A stretch of 64,000 bases of DNA, from positions 11,886,341 through 11,950,340 of the forward strand of contig OZ029914.1 of assembly GCA_964023275.1 (NCBI GenBank), written 5' to 3'. This DNA is from Norana najaformis (Eukaryota; Annelida; Clitellata; Crassiclitellata; Hormogastridae). The position numbers and the translations under genes are program-made. Every line of letters starts with the position of its first letter. The stretch's first letter is position 1. This document shows, piece by piece, positions 24,870 to 34,395 of this stretch. The notes under the pieces are model-generated. The model worked only from the letters and a program-made list of their open reading frames with translations. It had not been told where the DNA came from and did no database searches.

Positions 24870-25760
24870 GAATTTTCATGTTGCAGGATTTCTATAGGGG
24901 ATTAAGGAATCAGGGCACTGTTTATTGCGAGGTCCATAAAGATGAACCTTGCCCTGTGTGTTGTGTAGCAGTCTTACTGCCCTATACACACTGCAGACCC
25001 CCCGTGCTTTCTGCGATGTAGGAGGAAGATACGAGGACAGACCCGTCGTAGTCTCCATTAGGACTAAATTGCAAACGTGGGTAAAAAGCCACATGGGGTT
25101 AGATAAAACAGGGTCACACAGGGAGTGAAATGTAACTACGTTCAGCCTAAACTTCAGATGCAGCGAGACAGGTGCGGCGAGGGGCGTGGCAGGCAGCAAA
25201 AGTAGCATCAGAAATGCGTACCGGATTCGAAAGAAGTGAATTAACTTTGAGAATAAACACACTATTTGAAAATACTCTTTCGCAACAAAAGTGGCCTCGA
25301 ATATGCGAGGCAAATACAAGAAGCAGATAATGTCATTGTTCAGCGAGAAAAGAGCTGTATCAATGGAATGGAATTTGCGATATGCTGACTGGAAAGGGAG
25401 AAGTGAGAAGTTTGAAGACATGTTTTTCCAGTCGACATTTAACAACTGGTTCAAGATGCTTAGAAATAAAATTCAAGTTAGAGATTGGTTGGTAGTTTGA
25501 CTTAGTTTCAGCATCCAAAGGTGGTTTCTTCAGCAAAGGGTGGACATGACAGAAACGTGATGGGAAGGAGCCATCAGCAAGCGACCGAATGATTAATGTA
25601 AAGAATGTGGTACCAAATATCATAACAGGTTTTTAGAAGGTGAGTTAGAATTTCATACAAGAGGCACTGTTTGTCACGAGATGAGAAAACTAGCGACCGA
25701 ATTTCACCCAAAGTTTGGGGGTTAAGAGAATCAAAAGTAAGTGGAGGGCGATCAGAAGAT
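24870..25760 (-). mobile_element. CR1/L2-like LINE, RT N-terminal fragment
   Basis: Minus-strand frames include SLADGSFPSRFCHVHPLLKK, SNYQPISNLNFISKHLEPV and FQSAYRKFHSIDTALFSLNN, the start of a CR1/L2 RT domain. The catalytic part is absent and the sequence jumps to unrelated DNA near 25300. Confidence 0.65.
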
Positions 25761-25769
25761 CAAACGAAA

Positions 25770-26366
25770 TCTGCTAGATTTTCTTGTGATAGTGAGTCGC
25801 CATTTACTGAAGTCCTTGCTCTTTCCTGAATGCACCATGTCTTTATTTTAAAGTTCATTGTATATAGTGTTTTCGCGTTCTTCGGTATTTCTGGTGAAGT
25901 ATAGCCTCATTGAAAACTTCCAAGAGAGCTGTTATATGCCTCATTTTATTGACTCTGCTTGCCTACCATCTATGCAGTGTCTGTGAGTTTATATCATCAA
26001 TTGTGCTCCTGCTTCATTATAATCACCATCAATACTAAAGCCTTCATTGATAGCTTTATTCGTTGAGTATCAGCAGACAGTTGCCTAATAAATCATGAAG
26101 GTTTTCTCATAAAACAATACCTGAACTATATTTTTCTGCATAACTCTACGCTTTAGTTTAAGAAGGACATAGTTATATTTAATGTATTCATTAAATTTAA
26201 CATTTCAATTTGAGAAGTAAGAGAATCGAAAAGATAACGCCTACAGAAGGTCGTGGTAAATACTGTTACAATCTTGTTTTAGCCATACCTTTGCCTCACC
26301 AAGAATGAGTTTAGGTTGTCTTTCGATGCACAATATAGTAACATTGTCCGGATTTTGTTTTATTAG
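25770..26366. other. Non-coding, upstream of the second tail exon
   Basis: AT-rich with no coherent exon seen. The last 90 bases before 26367 resemble the intron before the first tail exon (gccttgcc...aagaatgaatttaggt at 45-70 versus 26290-26315). Confidence 0.4.
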
Positions 26367-26467
26367 AACCAGAAGAAGTAGTACAAAAACGAGAAGAAGA
26401 GCTTCAAAGACTAATCGGTAGCGGTTATACGTACAAATTAATGATGGCTAACTATCGTGTAAATTAG
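26367..26467 (+). CDS. Terminal exon (cytoplasmic tail) of a receptor-like gene, second copy
   Basis: Follows the acceptor attttgttttattag, open in phase 1 to TAG at 26465-26467. It encodes about 33 residues: an acidic start (EPEEVVQKREEEL), then GSGYTYKLMMANYRVN. It is the paralogue of the exon at 128-267 but lacks that exon's first 18 or so codons. It is phase-compatible with the donor after the Ig receptor transmembrane exon (19718), so it could be an alternative tail for that gene 6.6 kb downstream, or the end of another receptor copy whose other exons were lost. Confidence 0.5.
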
Positions 26468-27367
26468 TCTATAACGTAACAAAACTTCTCACCAAGTTTA
26501 TTGAACATGGTCCAGTTCTTATGCCTACAATTTTGCTAATTATTAGTTTACCTTATTCAGTGCAGTGTAATGTTTAACAGCAATGTTTAAACTGCCCCTC
26601 CATTTTAACACTAATTAATAAAAACATTTGGATGGCTTAAACAATGTCAAACCTATCATTAAATTTATGGAGTACGGAGTCTAGACCAATTTGTCTTGGA
26701 AGTTTACTCATATCGTGGAGAAAAGTTCTTTTTGTCTGCAAAATTTCTGAAAATGACGGTGCAGTTTCATTTATAGATCGTCAACGTCACTGTAACTTAA
26801 CTAGTGTTTAAAACATTCAATCGAAATTAAACCTGAATTTAAAATTTGGGTTGTCAATGACGAAAGTTAGGATATCCTGTTATTTCCATGGTCTTGGCTT
26901 ATATTTGACTATTTTTTTTATTTTATTATTTGCAACAATACTATGCCTATCAAATAATTTCGATATCTTCGCAACTTTTATGTCTAACGAATAGTAGGCC
27001 TAACGGCGCTCCATGCTTTCCTGTTGATGGTCTTTAAAATGCTCCTATTTGCACTCCCTGTCTGTTCTCCTGTATGTATCTTTGGCTGACACTGTCCATC
27101 TAATCTTGTATCTCTTTCTGTCGTTGTGTCGCGATCGCTGTCTCAGTTTTCACCTCTAGATGTTTGTCTGTTTTATCATTTCCTTTCATGCTTTGTCTCT
27201 TTTGCAGTTACGATTATCACCACCACTTTTCTCTGTTGAGTTCAAATATTTGAATCAAACAGTTATAGACACATTTCTTTTATTTTAGAAGTTTTGACCA
27301 AACATTGTTATTTAAAATATGGCAATATAATATTTAACATAATTATAGGATTTGTTTGTATTTTCAG
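26468..27367. other. Intron or 3' flank between tail exon and NHL exon
   Basis: Paralogous to 268-1714 without the LINE insertion. It ends in the acceptor ggatttgtttgtattttcag, nearly identical to the one before the first NHL exon. Confidence 0.5.
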
Positions 27368-28251
27368 ACACACTTCCAGGGAAATACAAATGGGATCCAG
27401 TTTTAGTTCACGAAATCACAACTATAGCCGCAGAAGAAGAAAAGAAAGAGATCCGTGGAGTGACAATTTTAGCCAAAGAATTGTTTATTGTGAGTGAATC
27501 CAGTTCAAACGTTGAAGTCTACGATTTGATAAAATTAAGTTTCAGTCGTCAATGGAATTTGGAGGAATTATTTTGTCCATTGGACATAGGATCCTGCAAT
27601 AGAAATAAATGTCTCTATATCCTGGATAGCAAAATATCTGATCGTCGGTCAAACGAGATCTTGAGAGTTGATCCAAATGGAAAATTAATAAAGAATTGGT
27701 CAACAGGATATGAATGCGGATGCGGTCTGTCTGTTACTTATGAATCGAATGTCATTTTAACAGTTGATAAGAAAAATAAATTATCTGAATATTCGCCAGA
27801 TGGAAAATTGATCCGTGAAATAAATCTGTCGACAGACGCTGGTTTTGTTCGTGTATGGCATGCTATAAAACTTACCAGTGGTCATTTCGTGGTCAGTCAT
27901 GGGGGTGATCTGCACAGAGTGTGTGAGGTGGATGCAGATGGAAAACGTATGAAGACGTGCGGTAAAAACTATGAATCGACCATGGGAAATATGAATTGTC
28001 CAGTCTACTTGGCGGTCGATGAAAATGGATACGTGATGGTTGCGGATTCAGGGAACAGTCGAGTTTTGTTATTGGATTCAGATTTGGAATTTAAAAGAGA
28101 ACTTCTGTCAGTAGAAAAACACGGATTACGATGTCCAGAGAGGATTCTTCTGGATCAGACAAATAGTCATCTGTTTGTCGTTGACAAGGAACAGCATTCT
28201 GAGGGAAGGATTTTGATTTGTGAATTAAGCATGAAATATAATTGGGCCTAA
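27368..28251 (+). CDS. NHL-repeat beta-propeller exon, second copy
   Basis: Entered in phase 1 after tttgtattttcag, stop TAA at 28249-28251. About 295 residues forming NHL-type propeller blades, for example VYLAVDENGYVMVADSGNSR and CPERILLDQTNSHLFVVD. It is clearly paralogous to 1715-2613 over its whole length, with many substitutions but no frame break, so both copies look to be under coding constraint. NHL propellers act as RNA- or protein-binding platforms. Upstream partner exons are not identified; the phase would allow joining to the Ig receptor exons. The Polinton inserted about 400 bp beyond its stop. Confidence 0.75.
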
Positions 28252-28652
28252 TTATAATGAGTTGCTTTACATGTTGTGGCTCGCGGTGAATGAGACTCCG
28301 AAAAGATGAATTTATTTATCTGCAAATTTTAATAATTGAGATATAAAATTTTTACTTTAAATCATGGTAATTTGAATATATATAACGTTTCTAAAACATA
28401 TTATAAATCTTTAAAAGAACTTGTAAGTGAAGACTTTCTTGTGTTAATTTACGGAATTATTGTAATATGCTTAGATTACTTCACACTCGAAATCATAACG
28501 CTACATGGTCGAAGTGAAATCTACCTGTGTTCATGGCACTTTAAATTTTATCCTATAAGGCGCCATATAAATGCTTTGAAAGAATAAATGAAAATTTCTA
28601 AAGCGTTTTGCCAGAAAATTAGGTGATGGTAGAAAATTTATAAAGCACATTT
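28252..28652. other. 3' flank of NHL exon, before the Polinton
   Basis: AT-rich, no gene supported. AATAAA at 28583-28588 is a possible poly(A) signal for the NHL exon. Confidence 0.45.
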
Positions 28653-28658
28653 GTTGCG
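28653..28658. repeat. Polinton target-site duplication, left (GTTGCG)
   Basis: GTTGCG flanks the element on the left and recurs at 45663-45668. Six bases is the standard Polinton duplication. One more base matches on each side, so the exact frame rests on the AG terminus rule. Confidence 0.85.
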
Positions 28659-28697
28659 AGTAGATGGTAAACCCGGGTTCTGGCTCTACAACCAAAA

Positions 28698-28722
28698 CTA
28701 TAGGTTAATTTTCAACCTATAG
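28698..28722. repeat. Hairpin inside left terminal repeat
   Basis: CTATAGGTT, a 7-nt spacer and AACCTATAG form a 9-bp stem; AACCTATAGGTT (28714-28725) is itself a palindrome. The same structure lies in the right repeat. Confidence 0.7.
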
Positions 28723-28757
28723 GTTCACCCACAAAAAAATTCCGCAAAATCACATGA

Positions 28758-28765
28758 TGACGTCA
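28758..28765. promoter_or_regulatory. CRE/ATF-type palindrome TGACGTCA (left)
   Basis: Full consensus cAMP-response element about 140 bp before the polymerase start codon and about 115 bp before its TTTAAA box. Its mirror copy is at 45556-45563. Binding by host bZIP factors is an inference. Confidence 0.45.
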
Positions 28766-28871
28766 TCGAAACTACTGGAAATTCCCAATTTTCGCGCACG
28801 CAACCATATTATAGGTTCATCGAAAACCATCAGAAATTCACAGATCTAAAAAAAATATTTTCCTTACTCTA

Positions 28872-28877
28872 TTTAAA
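28872..28877 (+). promoter_or_regulatory. TTTAAA box of polymerase gene
   Basis: TTTAAA starts 29 nt before the ATG at 28901, just inside the terminal repeat, and is followed by an AATAAAAA start context. Confidence 0.5.
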
Positions 28878-28900
28878 AGGACGACCATACATAATAAAAA

Positions 28901-30652
28901 ATGGAATACAATACGAAAACAATTCATGAATTACGTGATATAGCGAAACAGCGTGGGTTGAAAAGATATTACAAGTTGCAAAAAGCGGAGTTGATCAGAT
29001 TTATTATGAAGCATAGTTTACTTGATGACCCAATCCCTGAAATAGGTGTACCAACACTTACACCTTTACCAGTTTCGCGTATTAAGAAAGTTTTTAACAA
29101 GATTAAATCCACAATTAATACTTCCACCAAATCTATTGTTGATTTTATTGAAAGTTATATACCAGAGAAATCAAAGAGAATTGTAAGCGAAAAGCTAGAA
29201 ACATTGAAAACAAAAGTAAATTCTATTTTCGATGGTCTCTACAAAAAAAAGAACAAGTTTGAAATTCGAGAGACCGCTACTGCTATAAGGGGATTTGCTA
29301 AACAATACACAATCAATGGGGTTGAAGGAATATATGCCGAATCTTTTCTTAATAAGGTTGAGTCACAGGTAACTAATCTTTTTATGAGTAACCGGCAGAC
29401 AAAGATTAATTTGGTTCTTACTTGTACTATGGAGCGTGTTGATATGAAATCTGGAGAGGTGACCTATATCAATATTCCATTCGTGACGAGATCTGAAGTT
29501 AATTTAGATACTACCGATGCGAGTGAGATGTATAGTAATATGAAAGATAAGATGTTGGAGTCTATGGCTACTTTCCAGATGCGAGGAAGTAATTGGAGAT
29601 TTAAGACTGTTGTGAAGTTAGATATTAATACAGCTGTTTATAAACCACTAAAAGGTAATTCATACATTCCATTACCGAAAGAACTAGCTAGCAAAAAGAC
29701 TATTATCAATATGAAGAACGAAGATGATGGATGTTTTAAATGGTGTATTACTAGGGCTGTAAATCCTGTTGATAAAAACTCTGAGCGAATAAACGAATTA
29801 CTACGAACACAGTCCGAAAATTTTAATTGGGTAGAAATTAATTTTCCTGTTAGGTTGAATGATATCGATATATTCGAGAAAAATAATAACGTATGCGTTA
29901 ATGTTTTTGGCTACGAAAGATTTGTATATCCGTTAAGAATATCTAAACGAAATGGAGACACCAATGCCATCCCTATTGATTTACTACTAATCGCTGATGA
30001 TAATACGCAACATTATTGTTTGATCAAGAATCTTAGCAGATTATTATCTTCTCAAACGAGTAAAGCAAAAACCTTCATGCATTATTGTCGGCGTTGTCTT
30101 AATGGATTTGAAAGGGAAGAAGCTCTCATTAAGCATACAGAGCACTGCGACAACCACGGTGTTGCGAGAGTGGAGATGCCAGAACCTAATACTATGTTAC
30201 AATTTGAAAATTACTGTAGATCGATGAGAGTCCCATTCATCGTGTATGCGGATTTCGAATCTTTTATAAAACCAATCGATACATGTCACCCCGATCCTAG
30301 CGTGTCTTACACCAACCAATACCAAAAGCATACACCTAGCTCATTATGCTATTACATCAAATGTTTCGTCGACCAACTTTATTCTCCGAAACTGGTAAGG
30401 TATACGGTGAAAACCAACGAAGATGACGCTGCTCAACTATTTATAAATAATCTTGAAGAAAATATAAAAAACATATACCAGAGTTTTAAATTTTCGATGG
30501 AGATGATATTTACCGAAGACGATGAGAAGAGTTATAACGAAGCTAGTGTATGCTATATATGCTGTAAAGAGTTAGAGGAGGATGATAAAGTTAGAGATCA
30601 TTGCCACCTTACGGTAAGTTTAGAGGTGCTGCACATAATGAATGTAATCTAA
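28901..30652 (+). CDS. polB: Protein-primed DNA polymerase B, N-terminal part (frame break)
   Basis: First part of the Polinton replicative polymerase. Residues 6-35 form a SAP/Rho-N-like helical motif (HELRDIAKQRGL). Residues 150-290 match the conserved N-terminal domain seen in invertebrate Polinton polymerases. A C2H2-type finger lies in HYCRRCLNGF...HTEHC, and the 3'-5' exonuclease I motif is at YADFES (D451, E453). The real coding sense ends near codon 571: at the G-pair 30613-30614 the frame moves by one base, and the conserved protein continues in the frame annotated next. The last 14 or so residues before the stop are therefore spurious. The start at 28901 has a TTTAAA box and is the outermost left gene. 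The first seven codons are identical to those of the primase gene at the other end. Confidence 0.9.
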   Translation: MEYNTKTIHELRDIAKQRGLKRYYKLQKAELIRFIMKHSLLDDPIPEIGVPTLTPLPVSRIKKVFNKIKSTINTSTKSIVDFIESYIPEKSKRIVSEKLETLKTKVNSIFDGLYKKKNKFEIRETATAIRGFAKQYTINGVEGIYAESFLNKVESQVTNLFMSNRQTKINLVLTCTMERVDMKSGEVTYINIPFVTRSEVNLDTTDASEMYSNMKDKMLESMATFQMRGSNWRFKTVVKLDINTAVYKPLKGNSYIPLPKELASKKTIINMKNEDDGCFKWCITRAVNPVDKNSERINELLRTQSENFNWVEINFPVRLNDIDIFEKNNNVCVNVFGYERFVYPLRISKRNGDTNAIPIDLLLIADDNTQHYCLIKNLSRLLSSQTSKAKTFMHYCRRCLNGFEREEALIKHTEHCDNHGVARVEMPEPNTMLQFENYCRSMRVPFIVYADFESFIKPIDTCHPDPSVSYTNQYQKHTPSSLCYYIKCFVDQLYSPKLVRYTVKTNEDDAAQLFINNLEENIKNIYQSFKFSMEMIFTEDDEKSYNEASVCYICCKELEEDDKVRDHCHLTVSLEVLHIMNVI

Positions 30653-32703
30653 ACTACAAAGCGCCAAAGTTTTTCCCAGTAGTGTTTCATAATCTTTCTG
30701 GATACGACTGTCATCTTTTTATAAAGAAACTGCGTGGTGAAAATGGTGAGAAGATCAATTGTATCCCTAACAACGAAGAAAAATACGTGTCGTTTAGCAG
30801 AGAAGTTATAGTCGATAAGTTTTTGGTGGATGATAAGGAAATACTCGTAAAAAGAGAATTACGTTTTATCGACAGTTTTAAATTCATGGCTTCGAGTCTC
30901 GAAGCTTTATCGAATAATCTAAGTAAAGACCAATGTAAAAATCTTAACGCGTATTACTCCGGTGTACAGCTCAATCTTTTACTAAGAAAAGGAGTTTATC
31001 CGTATGATTACATCGATTGCGTTGAAAAACTGAACGAGACTAAACTACCACCGAAGGATGCTTTCTATTCAAAACTAAACGATTCAAATATTAGCGACGA
31101 ACAATACGAACACGCGCAAACGGCATGGAAAGAGTTTGGGTGTAAGACCTTAAGAGATTACCACGACTTGTACAACGAATCTGATGTTTTACTGCTAGCC
31201 GATGTATTCGAGAATTTTAGAGATGTGTGCTCGAGCAATTACGGTCTAGACCCTGCTTGGTATTACACATCACCCGGATTAGCTTGGGATGCTGCATTAA
31301 AGTTAACCGGAGTAGAATTAGAATTGTTAAGCGATTACGATATGCTTCTAATGATTAAGAACGGCATGAGAGGAGGAATCAGTACAATTTCGAATCGTTA
31401 CGCGAAAGCGAACAATAAATATATGCATGCATTCGATAGTTCAAAGGAGTCTAAATTCATCGCTTATCTGGATGCAAATAATTTGTATGGATGGGCTATG
31501 AGTCAATTACTACCAACTCATGGTTTTGAATGGATGAAAAAAGACGAGTTGTATAATTGGAAAAGTCTTACCGACGATGGATCCTTAGGATGTATACTAG
31601 AAGTAGACTTGGAATATCCTGAAGAATTACACGATCTTCACAACGATTATCCTCTTGCTCCCGAAAATGTAAAACCAAACGCGAGCGTAGTAACAAAACT
31701 AATTCCAAATTTAAACGATAAAAAGAATTATGTACTACATTACGAAAATTTAAAACTATACGAAAGCCTTGGATTGAAGGTTGTGAAAATTCATAGAGGT
31801 ATACTATTCGAACAAAGTACTTGGTTGAAAGAGTACATTGATTTGAACACGCGATTACGAACTAGAGCTTCTAACGATTTTGAGAAGGACTTTTTCAAAC
31901 TTATGAACAACAGCGTGTTTGGGAAGACGATGGAGAATATAGAAAATAGAGTCGATATAAGATTGGTATGCGATGAAAAGCAGGCGATTAAACTAACCGC
32001 AAAACCTAATTACGATAGTCGAACTATTTTTGACGAGAATTTAATCGCCATCCACATGAGAAAAACGAGGGTGTATTACAATAAACCGGTATATCTAGGT
32101 ATGTGTATACTAGACTTGAGTAAAACGTTAATGTACGACTTTCATTACAATTATGTAAAGACAAAATACGAAGATAGGGTTAAATTATTATTTACTGATA
32201 CCGATTCGTTAATGTATGAAATAAAAACGGAAGATTTTTACGCTGATATCGCTGGCGATGTTCTGAGTAGATTCGATACAAGTGAGTATCCTAAAGACAC
32301 GATGTTAGGCGTATGCGAAAACCATCCAACAGGAATAGAAATTGGAATTAACAAGAAAGTTACCGGTATGTTTAAAGATGAAGCTGGTGGAAAACAAATT
32401 GAAGAGTTTGTAGGATTGAGAGCTAAATTGTACTCGTATAAAATGGAAGACGAGGAATACAAGAAATGTAAAGGTGTAAAGAAGTGTATTGTTAAGAAAC
32501 AGATTACTCACGACGACTACAAAGACTGTTTGTTTACTAAAAGAGAACAGTTTCGAAAAATGAATGTTATCAGATCGTATAAACACGATTTGTTTACCGA
32601 AGAGGTTAATAAAGTCGCATTATCCGCGGATGATGATAAACGAGTAATGATGATAGATGGAATTCACACGCTGGCTTATGGTCATTATTCGTTAAATATT
32701 TAG
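30601..32703 (+). CDS. polB: Protein-primed DNA polymerase B, C-terminal part
   Basis: Continuation of the polymerase in another frame; the first in-frame methionine is not a credible start. Numbered from 30601: Exo II in FHNLSGYDCHLF (N31, D36), a TPR-like insert typical of protein-primed polymerases (DVLLLADVFENF), motif A LDANNLYGWAM (D291), motif B LMNNSVFGK (N436-K440 region) and motif C FTDTDS (D533, D535). All catalytic acids for polymerisation are present. Protein-primed family B polymerases start synthesis on a terminal protein at the element ends, which fits the inverted repeats. It stops at 32703, 30 bp before the protease start. The one-base break from the first part makes this copy inactive unless it is a sequence error or recoding. 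Confidence 0.9.
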   Translation: MPPYGKFRGAAHNECNLNYKAPKFFPVVFHNLSGYDCHLFIKKLRGENGEKINCIPNNEEKYVSFSREVIVDKFLVDDKEILVKRELRFIDSFKFMASSLEALSNNLSKDQCKNLNAYYSGVQLNLLLRKGVYPYDYIDCVEKLNETKLPPKDAFYSKLNDSNISDEQYEHAQTAWKEFGCKTLRDYHDLYNESDVLLLADVFENFRDVCSSNYGLDPAWYYTSPGLAWDAALKLTGVELELLSDYDMLLMIKNGMRGGISTISNRYAKANNKYMHAFDSSKESKFIAYLDANNLYGWAMSQLLPTHGFEWMKKDELYNWKSLTDDGSLGCILEVDLEYPEELHDLHNDYPLAPENVKPNASVVTKLIPNLNDKKNYVLHYENLKLYESLGLKVVKIHRGILFEQSTWLKEYIDLNTRLRTRASNDFEKDFFKLMNNSVFGKTMENIENRVDIRLVCDEKQAIKLTAKPNYDSRTIFDENLIAIHMRKTRVYYNKPVYLGMCILDLSKTLMYDFHYNYVKTKYEDRVKLLFTDTDSLMYEIKTEDFYADIAGDVLSRFDTSEYPKDTMLGVCENHPTGIEIGINKKVTGMFKDEAGGKQIEEFVGLRAKLYSYKMEDEEYKKCKGVKKCIVKKQITHDDYKDCLFTKREQFRKMNVIRSYKHDLFTEEVNKVALSADDDKRVMMIDGIHTLAYGHYSLNI

Positions 32704-32711
32704 TATATATA

Positions 32712-32717
32712 TTTAAA
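32712..32717 (+). promoter_or_regulatory. TTTAAA box of protease gene
   Basis: TTTAAA starts 21 nt before the protease ATG, in the 30-bp gap after the polymerase stop. Confidence 0.4.
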
Positions 32718-32732
32718 CTAATATAAAACAAA

Positions 32733-33164
32733 ATGAGTTATGGAATCTTTAAAGAAATAAACGTTTGTGGAGTCACATTACCAAACGTTCCTTTATCGAA
32801 TATACAATTACACGATGCGGTAAAAAAGATTATGATACCGAATTTCAGGGGAGTATACCTACGGGACCAATTACCTAAAAGACCGAGAACGAACGAGTGT
32901 ATTCTCAACTTTGATGATTCTAATGGAGAGGGAACGCATTGGGTAGTTTGGACGAAAAATCGTACGCAAAAACATTATTTCGATAGTTACGGTCTCCCTC
33001 CTCCTAATGAACTGTTAGAATATTTACGCAGTCCGGTGTATTATAACAGCGAACGAATACAACCTAATAATGAAGTGTTTTGTGGACATTTGTGTTTGTA
33101 CGTGTTGAAGAAGATTGCTGGTGATGGTATAGACTTTCAAAAAGTTATCAACAGTTTACATTAA
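32733..33164 (+). CDS. Adenovirus-type maturation cysteine protease
   Basis: 143 residues, the usual size for the Polinton protease (peptidase family C5, Ulp1-like fold). Catalytic residues can be read: His69 in GTHWVVW, Asp84 in YFDSYG, Cys117 in VFCGHLCLYVL, in the order H-D-C. The oxyanion-side residue before the cysteine is Asn (PNNEVFCG) rather than the more common Gln. In related viruses this enzyme cleaves capsid precursor proteins during particle maturation, here probably the major/minor capsid and core proteins encoded at 34.7-40.1 kb. It lies between the polymerase and the fibre-like gene, with 18 bp to the latter. Confidence 0.88.
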   Translation: MSYGIFKEINVCGVTLPNVPLSNIQLHDAVKKIMIPNFRGVYLRDQLPKRPRTNECILNFDDSNGEGTHWVVWTKNRTQKHYFDSYGLPPPNELLEYLRSPVYYNSERIQPNNEVFCGHLCLYVLKKIAGDGIDFQKVINSLH

Positions 33165-33182
33165 AAAATACTTATATATAAA

Positions 33183-34205
33183 ATGCCTGTTGATAAATTT
33201 GGACATACCGATGTAGGGGTTTCGCAAAGAGTAATTTCTGGTGGTGTTACTCTATCTCAAATGAATGAAAACTTCCTTCGTTTGGATGGAAGGAATGACA
33301 TGACTGAAAATTTAGATTTGAATTCTCATAAGCTGATTAACGTATCAGACCCTACCGATCTACAAGATGCTGCTACTAAAAATTACGTGGACGCGAATAA
33401 AGTTTCGAGGAACGGTGATACTATGAATGGAGATCTTTTGCTTTCTTTTTCGGATGACCCATCTATACCTAGGAGACTCGGCTGCATCAATATTCGAGAA
33501 GGACAACGTTTTATTCTACATCTCGGTAATACTGGAAATAAGATTTATTACGGTGATGATAGTAGTGTACCTAAAGACGAAAGAAATATCGTAATGATAC
33601 AAACTACTATTGGGGTTCGCGTTCGAGTAAATAATGGAGTCGCTATCGAAATCGTGAAAACCGGTCGAGATACTTCGAGAATTAACGTGTATAAAGACAT
33701 TTACATGTATGGAGCTCGTATTACTGGTTTAGCCGAACCTACTGGTGAAAGTAATGCAGCTACCAAAAAATACGTAGATACTGCTGTATTAGGTCCTACG
33801 TTTTCTGCTACGAACTTCAATGATGGGATATGGGGGGTACAATCGGTAACTTCCCTCGTTTACACTAAAGTTTCATTTTCAGTACTAACATTCGACACCA
33901 ATGCAAGCTTTAGTACAGAATTGAGTCGTTTCACTCCGGGTAAATCTGGATACTACACCGTTTCGACGTATATAGAGTTTCAATCTGTTAATAATGAGTT
34001 TGGTAATGTTTATCTATACAAAAACGGGGAGTCTTACACGCAGATCTGTGGTGGTGGGGGTACGGGTAAAGCGTATAATAATTCAATGGGTAATACTTTA
34101 GTTAGATTAACTAATACCGATTATCTCGAAATATACGTGTATTCGAATAACGATGTAACTATTCAAGGTAGAAGTTTTTTCAGCTGCATATTTACGACCG
34201 CTTGA
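33183..34205 (+). CDS. Fibre-like attachment protein with C1q-like head
   Basis: 340 residues. Residues 49-85 and 178-202 repeat a phage tail-fibre-like motif, xKLINVSDPTDLQDAATKNYVD and ARITGLAEPT...AATKKYVD, that in tail fibres forms a trimeric shaft. Residues about 205-338 read as a C1q/TNF-type jelly-roll: RFTPGKSGYYTVSTYIEFQS, GNVYLYKNG, TLVRLTNTDYLEIYVY, and a final SFFSCIF strand. The architecture of shaft plus globular trimeric head is that of a viral receptor-binding fibre. There is no signal peptide or membrane segment. It follows the protease on the same strand, and a hairpin (34249-34284) follows its stop. Attachment is inferred; a structural spike of another kind is possible. Confidence 0.65.
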   Translation: MPVDKFGHTDVGVSQRVISGGVTLSQMNENFLRLDGRNDMTENLDLNSHKLINVSDPTDLQDAATKNYVDANKVSRNGDTMNGDLLLSFSDDPSIPRRLGCINIREGQRFILHLGNTGNKIYYGDDSSVPKDERNIVMIQTTIGVRVRVNNGVAIEIVKTGRDTSRINVYKDIYMYGARITGLAEPTGESNAATKKYVDTAVLGPTFSATNFNDGIWGVQSVTSLVYTKVSFSVLTFDTNASFSTELSRFTPGKSGYYTVSTYIEFQSVNNEFGNVYLYKNGESYTQICGGGGTGKAYNNSMGNTLVRLTNTDYLEIYVYSNNDVTIQGRSFFSCIFTTA

Positions 34206-34248
34206 ATAATTTAAAATTTACAGGGGATATATATTATTTCTGTGTGAA

Positions 34249-34284
34249 AGTTTCATTACCACATGGGTCTGAGGTAACGAAACT
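34249..34284. terminator. Hairpin at convergent junction 1
   Basis: Arms 34249-34260 and 34273-34284 (AGTTTCATTACC / GGTAACGAAACT) pair 11 of 12; the odd pair is a G-U wobble in minus-strand RNA. It lies 43 bp after the fibre stop and 9 bp beyond the end of the opposing frame. Confidence 0.55.
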
Positions 34285-34293
34285 ATTTAAAAC

Positions 34294-34395
34294 TTACACG
34301 GCTTCTTTTTCTTCTTCCACTTCCACATTAGTCGTAGATAAGCCATCTGTGATTTTTATTTTATATCGTTTTTGCCATGTTTCCCATCCCTTTCT
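34294..34395 (-). pseudogene. SAP/NUMOD-like protein, displaced C-terminal frame
   Basis: After the one-base shift at the GAAAGGG run (34388-34397), another minus frame carries GWETWQKRYKIKITDGL and an acidic end (EVEEEKEAV), stopping at TAA 34294-34296. This is the natural end of the gene annotated at 34356-34691. Confidence 0.55.

Larger units (their letters stand above)
28659..28855 (+). repeat. Polinton left terminal inverted repeat
   Basis: Exact reverse complement of 45466-45662. Starts AGTAGATGGTAAACCCGGG. It contains a short hairpin (28698-28722) and a TGACGTCA palindrome (28758-28765). Similarity decays in the A-run at 28848-28855. Confidence 0.95.

Noticed and set aside
30610-30625. 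GTAAGT at the polymerase break as a splice donor
   Set aside because: The conserved protein resumes within a few bases in the other frame, so there is no room for an intron; the GTAAGT is part of the conserved coding sequence.
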